From NCBI GenBank assembly GCA_913773715.1, contig CAJYHD010000307.1, positions 1 to 6,199 of the forward strand: DNA of 6,199 bases. The letters are read 5' to 3'. How positions within the stretch are numbered: the first letter of the stretch is position 1; the number at the start of each line of letters is the position of its first letter. Made by a program: the position numbers and the translations under genes. This DNA is from an uncultured Sphingobium sp. GTDB lineage: Bacteria; Pseudomonadota; Alphaproteobacteria; Sphingomonadales; Sphingomonadaceae. Under the pieces are notes generated by a model. It did not search any database. It saw nothing but the letters and a program-made list of their open reading frames with translations, and was not told the origin of the DNA. Positions 1-5,280 of the stretch are shown one piece after another.

Positions 1-244
1 CAGCCAGACCCTCCATCATTCGCGTGAACACACCGGCCTCACCCCACCGTTTCCAGCGGTTGTACAGCGTCTTGTGCGGGCCATAGTCGCTGGGGGCATC
101 TCGCCAGCGCAGCCCATTGCGATTGACAAATACGATGCCACTCAGCACCCGCCGGTCGTCCACCCTCGGCTTGCCATGACTCTTGGGAAAGAACGGCCGC
201 AGCCGATCTATCTGCTCATCCGTCAGCCAAAACAGGTCGCTCAT
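1..244 (-). CDS. IS5-family transposase, N-terminal part (runs off the left edge)
   Basis: Eighty-one codons of the first transposase reading frame are visible. They begin MSDLFWLTDEQIDRLRPFFP, followed by a GKPRVDDRRVLSGIVFVNRNG stretch and a KTLYNRWKRWGEAGVF stretch. This is the typical N-terminal DNA-binding region (DUF4096-like) of IS5/IS427-type transposases. The catalytic DDE residues would lie further left, outside the window. The ATG at 242-244 is preceded 7 bases upstream by AGGAG (252-256 on the opposite strand), a strong ribosome binding site. In this group the transposase is often split over two frames joined by a programmed frameshift; the window ends before that could be seen. 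No disruption occurs in the visible part. Confidence 0.9.
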   Translation of the reverse strand, partial: MSDLFWLTDEQIDRLRPFFPKSHGKPRVDDRRVLSGIVFVNRNGLRWRDAPSDYGPHKTLYNRWKRWGEAGVFTRMMEGLA

Positions 245-292
245 TTCCGGTCTCCTCACGGACCTGAATCAGATCGCCGCCCTCACATCAAT

Positions 293-304
293 GGGTCCTG
301 ACCC
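293..304. repeat. IS terminal inverted repeat and insertion junction
   Basis: GGGTCCTGACCC on the plus strand is the outer end of the insertion sequence. The outermost base (304) also supplies the G of the TAG stop codon of the neighbouring minus-strand gene, so the junction runs through that codon. The matching repeat at the other end is not in the window, so the exact boundary is inferred from the family pattern. Confidence 0.7.
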
Positions 305-1440
305 TAGGCAGCCCCAAAAAGCTGATCTTGATAGATCGGTTTAAGCCCGCTCAGGCGGTAAATGTCGATCTCGTCTAGCTGCTCTGTCACCCGCGCCCGC
401 TTGAGCAAACCTAAAAGCCGCGTGCCGTACTGCGTGCGCTTATCACGCAAAGGGTCAGGTGTTCCTCCGCTACTCTTCTCGCCCTGATCGCCAGATGGTA
501 CGAAGTTACGGTTGCCGAACTTGGCTTTCCAGGCCCTGTAGTCGTCGCGAGCCAAGAAGTCAGTTTGAACCAAACGGACGTAGGTCGCCTCCTGACTAAT
601 CCCCAACTTCTTCGCAAACAAGCGGATGAAATCATCATCGGGGATAGGCGTGTAGCGAAAGCGGGCAAGTGCCGCTTTGATAAGGCGTTTGGGCGCGAGC
701 AAGCAGGCAGCAAATCGGTTACAGAAACGCTCAACCCGATTTCGGATGATAGAGGGGTTCGATGCGCCTTCCTTGCGGAGGAGGACGTGCCCAAACTCGT
801 GAGCAAGCGTGAATAGCTTGCGAGCCTTGCTGCTGTTTGTTGTGTTGATGACGATTGTGTGAGGGCCATCATCAATGTGAACGTACAGGCCAGCCGCTTC
901 GTCGGTCTTGAAGGGACGGTGCAGGACAAGGACGCCAAGACTCTCGATGAACGAGCGCAGGCTAACGTATAGCTTATTGGCGTCCTGCCACTCTAATTGC
1001 TGGTCATCTGTAATTCCCCAACGAGCACGCCACTTCGCCGCGAGTTTGATCGCTTCTTCATCAGAGTAGACTTTGGGCTTTATCTGCTCGACAGTTTCAT
1101 CAAGCCCAACATCAAGGTCGAGCGCAGACAGGGTGCTGGATAGCTTCTCAACATAGCCAATGGCTTGGAGCGTGCCCTTCCCAAACTCGGCGATTTTGGG
1201 GCTGATGGTCCGGAAGTCGACGGAGGGGAACAGCGGCAGTTCGCGCTGGGTAAAAAGCGCATGCGTCGGCACGGCCAATTCATCCGCAACGGATGTAATT
1301 TCCGCGTCGTCTAACTCGCCGCCGTCGTCCACGACCTGCTGTAGCTTGGACTGAGACACCCCACTGCGTGACGCGAGAGTAGCCAGATCGAGGCCGCGTG
1401 CCCTAAGGACATTAGAGAGGGCGCCAGCAGGGATCTTCAC
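304..1440 (-). CDS. XRE helix-turn-helix / ImmA-IrrE zinc metallopeptidase fusion protein
   Basis: 378 residues. Residues about 5-60 resemble an XRE/Cro-type helix-turn-helix (LATLASRSGVSQSKLQQVV) with a degenerate second half. About 75-300 form an ImmA/IrrE (COG2856-type) peptidase with the zinc motif HEFGH at 214-218, a likely third ligand E237 in VERFCNRFAACLLAP, and the usual preceding strand TIVINT (195-200). A C-terminal tail (about 330-378) contains a small helical segment. Family members cleave XRE-type repressors (ImmA of ICEBs1 acting on ImmR, IrrE acting on DdrO) or act as regulators in mobile elements and stress responses; the target here is unknown. GTG 1438-1440 is the only upstream start, because an in-frame TAA lies five codons before it (1453-1455). 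No strong ribosome binding site precedes it, so initiation may be weak or leaderless. The stop TAG lies on the IS junction, so the native C-terminus may have been longer. GC is lower than in the genes to the right. Confidence 0.88.
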   Translation of the reverse strand: MKIPAGALSNVLRARGLDLATLASRSGVSQSKLQQVVDDGGELDDAEITSVADELAVPTHALFTQRELPLFPSVDFRTISPKIAEFGKGTLQAIGYVEKLSSTLSALDLDVGLDETVEQIKPKVYSDEEAIKLAAKWRARWGITDDQQLEWQDANKLYVSLRSFIESLGVLVLHRPFKTDEAAGLYVHIDDGPHTIVINTTNSSKARKLFTLAHEFGHVLLRKEGASNPSIIRNRVERFCNRFAACLLAPKRLIKAALARFRYTPIPDDDFIRLFAKKLGISQEATYVRLVQTDFLARDDYRAWKAKFGNRNFVPSGDQGEKSSGGTPDPLRDKRTQYGTRLLGLLKRARVTEQLDEIDIYRLSGLKPIYQDQLFGAA

Positions 1441-1443
1441 GTG
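1429..1443 (+). promoter_or_regulatory. Ribosome binding site and head-to-head start codons (CACGTG)
   Basis: AGGGA at 1429-1433 stands 7 bases before GTG 1441-1443 and supports that start for the plus-strand membrane protein. The same bases encode the first residues of the XRE-ImmA protein on the other strand. The two GTG start codons are directly adjacent and form the palindrome CACGTG (1438-1443). Promoters for both genes must therefore lie inside each other's coding region. No convincing -35/-10 pair was identified by eye. Confidence 0.6.
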
Positions 1444-1956
1444 TGTATCGACTTATGGCCTTGGCAAGCGACGACAACCGGGCTGACCTTCGCGCAGCTG
1501 GCTAACGTACAGACGGTAGGAATCGGACTGTATCTCGCGCTGGCGGTTATACAAGCCGTATCAGCGACCGGCGTGGCTGGCCTCTCCCGGCGGGTAACGA
1601 CGCTCAAGGGCGCGGTGACGGCAAACCTGATGAAGATTGAGGCCCGGAACGTCCGCACCTTGGCGGGTCAGGTCAGCGGACTAGAGATCGGCTTTCACAA
1701 GTTCAATCGTGTGCTACTCTGGATCGTGTTCAGCTTGTTCGTTACAAGCGTGGGTTACTTCGCTTACTGCACGGTTTGGCAGGAGGCGCAGGCCCTTCAA
1801 GATGGCACATGGTTCACCTTCGGCTTCTACCTCGTCCTGCCGGTCGCAATCTTTGCAGGTTGTTCAACAATCATCTGGTGGCGATGCAGGGAAGTGGCGC
1901 ATCGATTGACGGAAGCGGAGAAGCGTATCCAGCGGGCAATCTTAGGCTTGCCATAA
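1441..1956 (+). CDS. Hypothetical small membrane protein (divergent partner of the XRE-ImmA gene)
   Basis: 171 residues; family not recognised. Two clear hydrophobic segments lie at about 91-111 (VLLWIVFSLFVTSVGYFAYC) and 125-146 (FTFGFYLVLPVAIFAG and following). A weaker one is at about 26-47, so the protein has two or three membrane spans. A polar stretch rich in basic residues (about 49-90) lies before the main pair, and a charged helical tail (EVAHRLTEAEKRIQRAI) follows it. There is no signal peptide. The GTG start is chosen because of AGGGA 7 bases upstream; the frame is open back to 1372 but has no ATG there. It lies head-to-head with the XRE-ImmA gene with no gap, so the two are probably co-inherited and may be co-regulated. 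It could be an effector or membrane partner of that regulator; this rests on position only. It is likely a real gene because its membrane topology is coherent and its start is well supported. Confidence 0.72.
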   Translation: MCIDLWPWQATTTGLTFAQLANVQTVGIGLYLALAVIQAVSATGVAGLSRRVTTLKGAVTANLMKIEARNVRTLAGQVSGLEIGFHKFNRVLLWIVFSLFVTSVGYFAYCTVWQEAQALQDGTWFTFGFYLVLPVAIFAGCSTIIWWRCREVAHRLTEAEKRIQRAILGLP

Positions 1957-2066
1957 CGAAGAGATATTAGAGCGGCCGCCTATGCTCTCGCTCAGGCTGT
2001 GCAAAGCGGCAATCGGCCAGACTTGCTCGTCCAACGACGTTGCCCGCCGCAGACCGCGAACGTCGG

Positions 2067-2257
2067 GTTCAATCGGAAGCTGCCGTTCGCCTCCGCTGCC
2101 TGAATGACCGCAAAGTCCCATTCTTCGCCGTTCCGCGTCTTCGATAGGCCGCTCACAGGGAGCGAACCGGTCTATATGAACGAATGACCGAAGCTGGGAA
2201 GCGAGCAGGGCGGCCTGAACGTCCACTTGTGGGTCGAAGCGGTGTTCAATCGAAGCT
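2067..2257. repeat. Degenerate short repeats in the convergent gap
   Basis: GTTCAATCGGAAGCT at 2067-2081 recurs as GTTCAATCGAAGCT at 2244-2257 (one base deleted), and GAATGACCG occurs at 2102-2110 and again at 2182-2190. The copies are direct and bracket about 190 bases. They could be remnants of a decayed repeat family or duplicated segment; no full-length unit can be defined from this window. Confidence 0.45.
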
Positions 2258-2277
2258 CGTCAACGCATCTCCCGCAT

Positions 2278-2294
2278 GGCTCGCACCGCGAGCC
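2278..2294. terminator. GC-rich hairpin after the GGDEF-EAL gene
   Basis: GGCTCGC-ACC-GCGAGCC forms a perfect 7-bp stem with a 3-base loop, beginning 5 bases beyond the stop codon of the minus-strand GGDEF-EAL gene. Its position suits a transcription end or 3' mRNA stabiliser for that operon. There is no T-run on either side, so it is not a textbook intrinsic terminator. Confidence 0.5.
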
Positions 2295-2299
2295 CTTCG

Positions 2300-4609
2300 T
2301 CAGGCAGCGCGTTTCACTTTTGAACTTCCCACCATCTGTCCAGCCGCGACCGCATCCAGGGGCCGGCTAAACAGAAATCCCTGCAGCGTGCTGCAACCCT
2401 GAGCCTGAAGCTCGGCGTGCTGCCCTGCATCCTCAACGCCTTCCGCCGTGGTTTCCATGTGCAGCGCGGTAGCGAGGTCCACGATCGCCTTGACGATCGC
2501 CGCAGCACTAGCATCGTTCGCGACGTTGGTGACGAACGAACGGTCGATTTTGATCTTGTCGAACGGGAACGAGCGAAGATAGCTGAGCGAGGAATAGCCG
2601 GTGCCGAAATCGTCGAGCGCCACGCGCACGCCCAGCGAGCGAAGCATGTGCAGGATCTGAAGAACGCTCGTTTCGCCATCGAGGAAGACCGATTCGGTAA
2701 TCTCGATCTCCAGCCGGTTTGGCGCCAGCCCACTCGTGGACAGTGCCTGAAGCACGACCGAGCTAAACCCCTGCGAGCGGAACTGGAGCGGGGACACGTT
2801 CACCGCGACGCGAATGTGCTCGGGCCACGTCGCGGCAACGCGGCACGCCTCGTGCATCACCCACTCGCCGACTTGCGTTATCAGCCCGGTTTCCTCGGCG
2901 ACGGGGATAAATTCCACTGGCGGGATGAGGCCGCGGTCCGGGTGTGGCCAGCGCAGCAGCGCCTCGAAGCCCTTGAGCACCTCGCCGTCGCTCGCGACAA
3001 TTGGCTGGAAGTGGAGCTGGAGTTGCCCCGTGCGGATCGCCACGCGCAGGTCGGTCTCGATCTGCCGTCGTCGCCGTGCGGCTTCGTCGAGCGACTGTTC
3101 GAAGAAGCGGAAGTTGCCACGTCCATCCTGCTTGGCGCGGTAAAGCGCGAGGTCGGCATTCTTCAAAAGCACCGCAGCTTCCTTCCCGTCAGCCGGGTAC
3201 ATCGAGATGCCGATGCTGCTGCCGGTGGCGACGGTGTGGCCGTCGACCTCCAACGGCTCAGAGAAATGGTCGAGAACCGCCTGCGCCAGCCGGCGCGAAC
3301 GGCCCAGATCCTCGCTCTCCGGAACCACGATCGCGAACTCGTCTCCTCCCAGCCGCGCCACCATCGCTCCATCCGCGAGCCGGAGCAGCCGCTGCGCGAC
3401 GTGGCGGAGCAGCGTGTCGCCGATCGGGTGCCCGAGGGTGTCGTTGATGCTCTTGAACCCATCGAGGTCGAGGCACAGCACGCCGACCTGCTCTCCGAGG
3501 CGCTCGGCGCGCGAGACCGCCTGATCGAGCGACTGCTGGAAGAATACGCGATTGGGCAGATCGGTCAGTCCGTCGTGGAAGGCCAGGTGGGTAATGCGTT
3601 CCTCACGCTCCTTGATGCCCAACGACATACGGTTGAACGACAGCGCGAGCCGACCGACCTCGTCGTCGCTTTCTACGGGCACCTCGGCGCGCTCGCCCTG
3701 CTCCAGCCGCCGCGCCGCTGAATCGAGCGCCGCAATCGGCTTGGCGATACCGCGCGCCAGTCGGCCGGTGCCGATGACGATCATCACCAGCCACGCGAGC
3801 CCTGCCGCGACAAGACCGATCTGGATCGATCGGTATGACTGCATCGCGCGCGCCATCGGATAGCTGAGCAGCAGCGCGGCCTGCGCCTGACCGTCTGGCG
3901 CGGCGAGTGGGCGCACGATCGCAAAGCTGCGCCCGGCGGGCGTGTCCACGTTGGTGACCGAACGCCCAGTACTGGCCGGAAGAGTGACGCGCCCATCGCT
4001 CCATGCGCCGGTGTGCGTCCGAGTCAGCATCTCCGCAGTGAGCGGGATCGCGAACAGCTTTTCCAGCCCGCGCATCTCCGACGCATCGAGCGGTACGACG
4101 AAGGCGATGCGACCGATCTCGTTGGGCGCCAGGATCGGCGCGGTGACGATGCGATGGACGACGTGATCGGTCGCGACCACCGCGTCGCGGCGATCGCCCT
4201 GGATCGCGCCCACGAAGCGGCTGACTTGGCCACCCAGCTCGCCCGCATCGCCGATCACCTGACCTTCGTTCGTCACGAGCACGGCATATGGCACGCCAGC
4301 GCGCGCACGCAGGCTGTCCAGCGCCGACTCGATCGTCGCGACATCGTTGCTGGCGACCGCGCTACGAAAGCCGAAGTCGCGCGCCACCACGTCCGCCGCT
4401 CCGGCGAGGGAGCGCTGTCGCTCCTGCCACAATCGGTCATAGACCGAGGCGCTGGTGGCGAGCTCGTCCGTCGCCGAGCTGCGCGCGCTCCGCTCGATCA
4501 TGACCTGCGCCAGCACCGCGAGCGCGACCAGCCCGATCGTGAACAGTCCCGCGTAGAGGACGGTCAGCCGCGTACGCAGCGTGCGAAACGTTGGGAGCAC
4601 CAGAATCAT
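2300..4609 (-). CDS. Membrane-anchored sensor bifunctional diguanylate cyclase/phosphodiesterase (HAMP-GGDEF-EAL)
   Basis: 769 residues. Transmembrane helix 1 is at about 17-37, an extracytoplasmic sensor region at about 38-260 (resembling a double Cache-type domain), helix 2 at about 261-281, HAMP at about 282-334, GGDEF at about 340-500 and EAL at about 515-757. The cyclase has GGDEF at 421-425 and the metal/nucleotide residues in DLDGFKSIND (381-390). The phosphodiesterase has EALLRW (549-554), EITES (636-640), DDFGTGYSSL (666-675), KIDR (687-690) and AEGVE (722-726). Both c-di-GMP-making and c-di-GMP-degrading sites therefore look intact. The inhibitory I-site (RxxD before GGDEF) is replaced by ADGA (412-415). 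The ATG at 4607-4609 overlaps the upstream cupredoxin stop as ATGA, without a clear ribosome binding site, pointing to translational coupling. An upstream in-frame ATG at 4702 would overlap that gene by 97 bases and precede the anchor with a non-membrane extension, so I reject it. Confidence 0.95.
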   Translation of the reverse strand: MILVLPTFRTLRTRLTVLYAGLFTIGLVALAVLAQVMIERSARSSATDELATSASVYDRLWQERQRSLAGAADVVARDFGFRSAVASNDVATIESALDSLRARAGVPYAVLVTNEGQVIGDAGELGGQVSRFVGAIQGDRRDAVVATDHVVHRIVTAPILAPNEIGRIAFVVPLDASEMRGLEKLFAIPLTAEMLTRTHTGAWSDGRVTLPASTGRSVTNVDTPAGRSFAIVRPLAAPDGQAQAALLLSYPMARAMQSYRSIQIGLVAAGLAWLVMIVIGTGRLARGIAKPIAALDSAARRLEQGERAEVPVESDDEVGRLALSFNRMSLGIKEREERITHLAFHDGLTDLPNRVFFQQSLDQAVSRAERLGEQVGVLCLDLDGFKSINDTLGHPIGDTLLRHVAQRLLRLADGAMVARLGGDEFAIVVPESEDLGRSRRLAQAVLDHFSEPLEVDGHTVATGSSIGISMYPADGKEAAVLLKNADLALYRAKQDGRGNFRFFEQSLDEAARRRRQIETDLRVAIRTGQLQLHFQPIVASDGEVLKGFEALLRWPHPDRGLIPPVEFIPVAEETGLITQVGEWVMHEACRVAATWPEHIRVAVNVSPLQFRSQGFSSVVLQALSTSGLAPNRLEIEITESVFLDGETSVLQILHMLRSLGVRVALDDFGTGYSSLSYLRSFPFDKIKIDRSFVTNVANDASAAAIVKAIVDLATALHMETTAEGVEDAGQHAELQAQGCSTLQGFLFSRPLDAVAAGQMVGSSKVKRAA
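4606..4609 (-). promoter_or_regulatory. ATGA stop/start overlap coupling cupredoxin and GGDEF-EAL genes
   Basis: The TGA stop of the cupredoxin gene and the ATG of the GGDEF-EAL gene share bases in ATGA on the minus strand. The preceding bases (CAGCTGCACCG) contain no purine-rich ribosome binding site, so the second gene is probably translated by ribosomes finishing the first. Confidence 0.75.
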
Positions 4610-5193
4610 CGGTGCAGCTGCAACGTCGTGTTGAGCCCCGTTGCTGCGATCAGCGCGGGTTGTTCCAACATATTGTTCGGACCTCGAATCGCCGGGTGCC
4701 ACACCGCGATGCGGCCGCCGCCCGCGGCGACGTTCATCCGCACGCGACCGTTGGCGTCGGTGAGCGCGGTGTAGGGGCTTGCCGTCACGTAGACGACGCC
4801 ATTCATACTGTCGTGGATGTTGCAGCCCAGCGTCACCGCGCCAGGCTTGTCGAAGGTGATCGCGCGGCTCTCGTCGCGCCCGAACAGCTTCAGCTCGAAC
4901 TTCTTGGGCTTGGAGAATGAATAGACGTGGTGACGCACCTTGTCGAAATTCGGAAAGCTCACGGTGGCGCCGACCGGCACGATCAGCACCTGCGGATCGA
5001 ACTGGATACTGCGCTGCGCCACCGAATAGGACCCGCGCGGAGCCGGCGGCGGCGTGCCGGGCATCGTCACGGTGACGACCGCACCGGCGAGCGGGCGCCC
5101 ATCGGGGCCGATCACCTGGATGGTGACCGGGGCGGCCGCCGCGGCAGTCGAAATGGCGGTGCCGACGATGGCGAGAACGTGAAGAATGCGCAT
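4606..5193 (-). CDS. Exported cupredoxin-like protein (methylamine-utilization-protein type)
   Basis: 195 residues with a signal peptide at about 1-21 (hydrophobic core LHVLAIVGTAIS, alanine-rich cleavage region before PVTIQV), so periplasmic or envelope-exposed. A plastocyanin/azurin-like core (about 60-136) carries a type 1 copper ligand set: H88 or H89 in KVRHHVYSF, then C124, H127 and M130 in GCNIHDSM. The flanking parts (GPDGRPLAGAVVTV at 29-42 and TDANGRVRMNV at 145-155) look like the two halves of a carboxypeptidase-regulatory-like beta-sandwich, with the cupredoxin core between them. Proteins of this kind are often annotated 'methylamine utilization protein', but no methylamine dehydrogenase genes are visible here, so that role should not be assumed. 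Copper binding or electron transfer is predicted from the ligands. The ATG at 5191-5193 is preceded 4 bases upstream by AAGG. It is the first gene of an operon with the GGDEF-EAL gene. Confidence 0.88.
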   Translation of the reverse strand: MRILHVLAIVGTAISTAAAAAPVTIQVIGPDGRPLAGAVVTVTMPGTPPPAPRGSYSVAQRSIQFDPQVLIVPVGATVSFPNFDKVRHHVYSFSKPKKFELKLFGRDESRAITFDKPGAVTLGCNIHDSMNGVVYVTASPYTALTDANGRVRMNVAAGGGRIAVWHPAIRGPNNMLEQPALIAATGLNTTLQLHR

Positions 5194-5280
5194 CGTGCCT
5201 TGCCTAGCTGCGCACTGGTTTCACGCGGGTAAACGCTAATGTTAACCGGGTCTTGGCAGTTAGCGCGGCAGGGGTGGTGC
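5194..5280. promoter_or_regulatory. Divergent promoter region with imperfect palindrome
   Basis: These 87 bases must hold the promoters of both the cupredoxin/GGDEF-EAL operon and the DUF3034 operon. GGTAAAC-GCTAAT-GTTAACC (5228-5247) is a 7-bp-arm inverted repeat with one mismatch, and a second pair, CGCTAA (5234-5239) with TTAGCG (5260-5265), overlaps it. Either could be an operator serving both directions. The TAAA/TTAA halves recall response-regulator sites such as CtrA (TTAA-N7-TTAA), but the spacing is not canonical. No confident -35/-10 pair was assigned. Confidence 0.45.
5270..5274 (+). promoter_or_regulatory. Ribosome binding site of the DUF3034 gene
   Basis: AGGGG stands 6 bases before ATG 5281 and decides the start. 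An upstream in-frame ATG at 5239 would add 14 residues in front of the signal peptide, lies inside the palindromic promoter region and lacks such a site. Confidence 0.7.

Larger units (their letters stand above)
1..304 (-). mobile_element. IS5-family (IS427-like group) insertion sequence, partial, 5' end only
   Basis: This is the transposase-proximal end of an insertion sequence that continues beyond the left edge of the window. The visible parts are the transposase N-terminus (1-244), a 60-bp untranslated leader (245-304), and a terminal sequence reading GGGTCAGGACCC on the minus strand (293-304), itself an inverted repeat with 5-bp arms and a 2-base centre. Ends of this kind next to a TA or CTAG target are known for the IS427 group of the IS5 family, and the flanking bases here (304-307, ctag) fit such a target. 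The second end and second target copy are outside the window, so completeness cannot be judged. Confidence 0.85.
1957..2299. other. Convergent non-coding gap between accessory module and c-di-GMP gene
   Basis: About 340 bases lie between two convergent genes. The one sizeable open frame (minus strand, 1942-2226, 94 codons) overlaps the end of the membrane-protein gene, has no recognisable domain and shows no ribosome binding site, so I do not call it. The stretch contains short imperfect internal repeats (see repeat entries) and a strong hairpin at its right end. It resembles the degenerate, repeat-derived filler seen between genes in many sphingomonads, but that comparison is from memory only. 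Confidence 0.5.

Noticed and set aside
74..301. Plus-strand open frame of 75 codons over the IS end
   Set aside because: It is a shadow of the minus-strand transposase, which has the family sequence and a good ribosome binding site.
1969..1988. AGAGC/GCTCT hairpin after the membrane-protein gene as a terminator
   Set aside because: The stem is only 5 bp with a 10-base loop and no T-run; it is too weak to call.
1942..2226. Minus-strand open frame of 94 codons in the convergent gap
   Set aside because: It has no recognisable domain or ribosome binding site, and it overlaps the end of the membrane-protein gene. It lies over degenerate repeats, so it is more likely non-coding.
2417..3721. Long plus-strand open frame (434 codons) opposite the GGDEF-EAL gene
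   Set aside because: It is antisense to a strongly supported gene with intact catalytic motifs. The translation shows no domain and is rich in R, H, E and D, as expected from the complement of high-GC codons.
4610..4702. Upstream start for the GGDEF-EAL protein (31 extra residues)
   Set aside because: It would overlap the cupredoxin gene by 97 bases and put a polar extension before the membrane anchor. The ATGA overlap start fits better.
4013..4774. Plus-strand open frame of 253 codons across the sensor region and the cupredoxin 3' end
   Set aside because: It is a shadow frame opposite two well-supported genes, with no signal peptide, domain or ribosome binding site.
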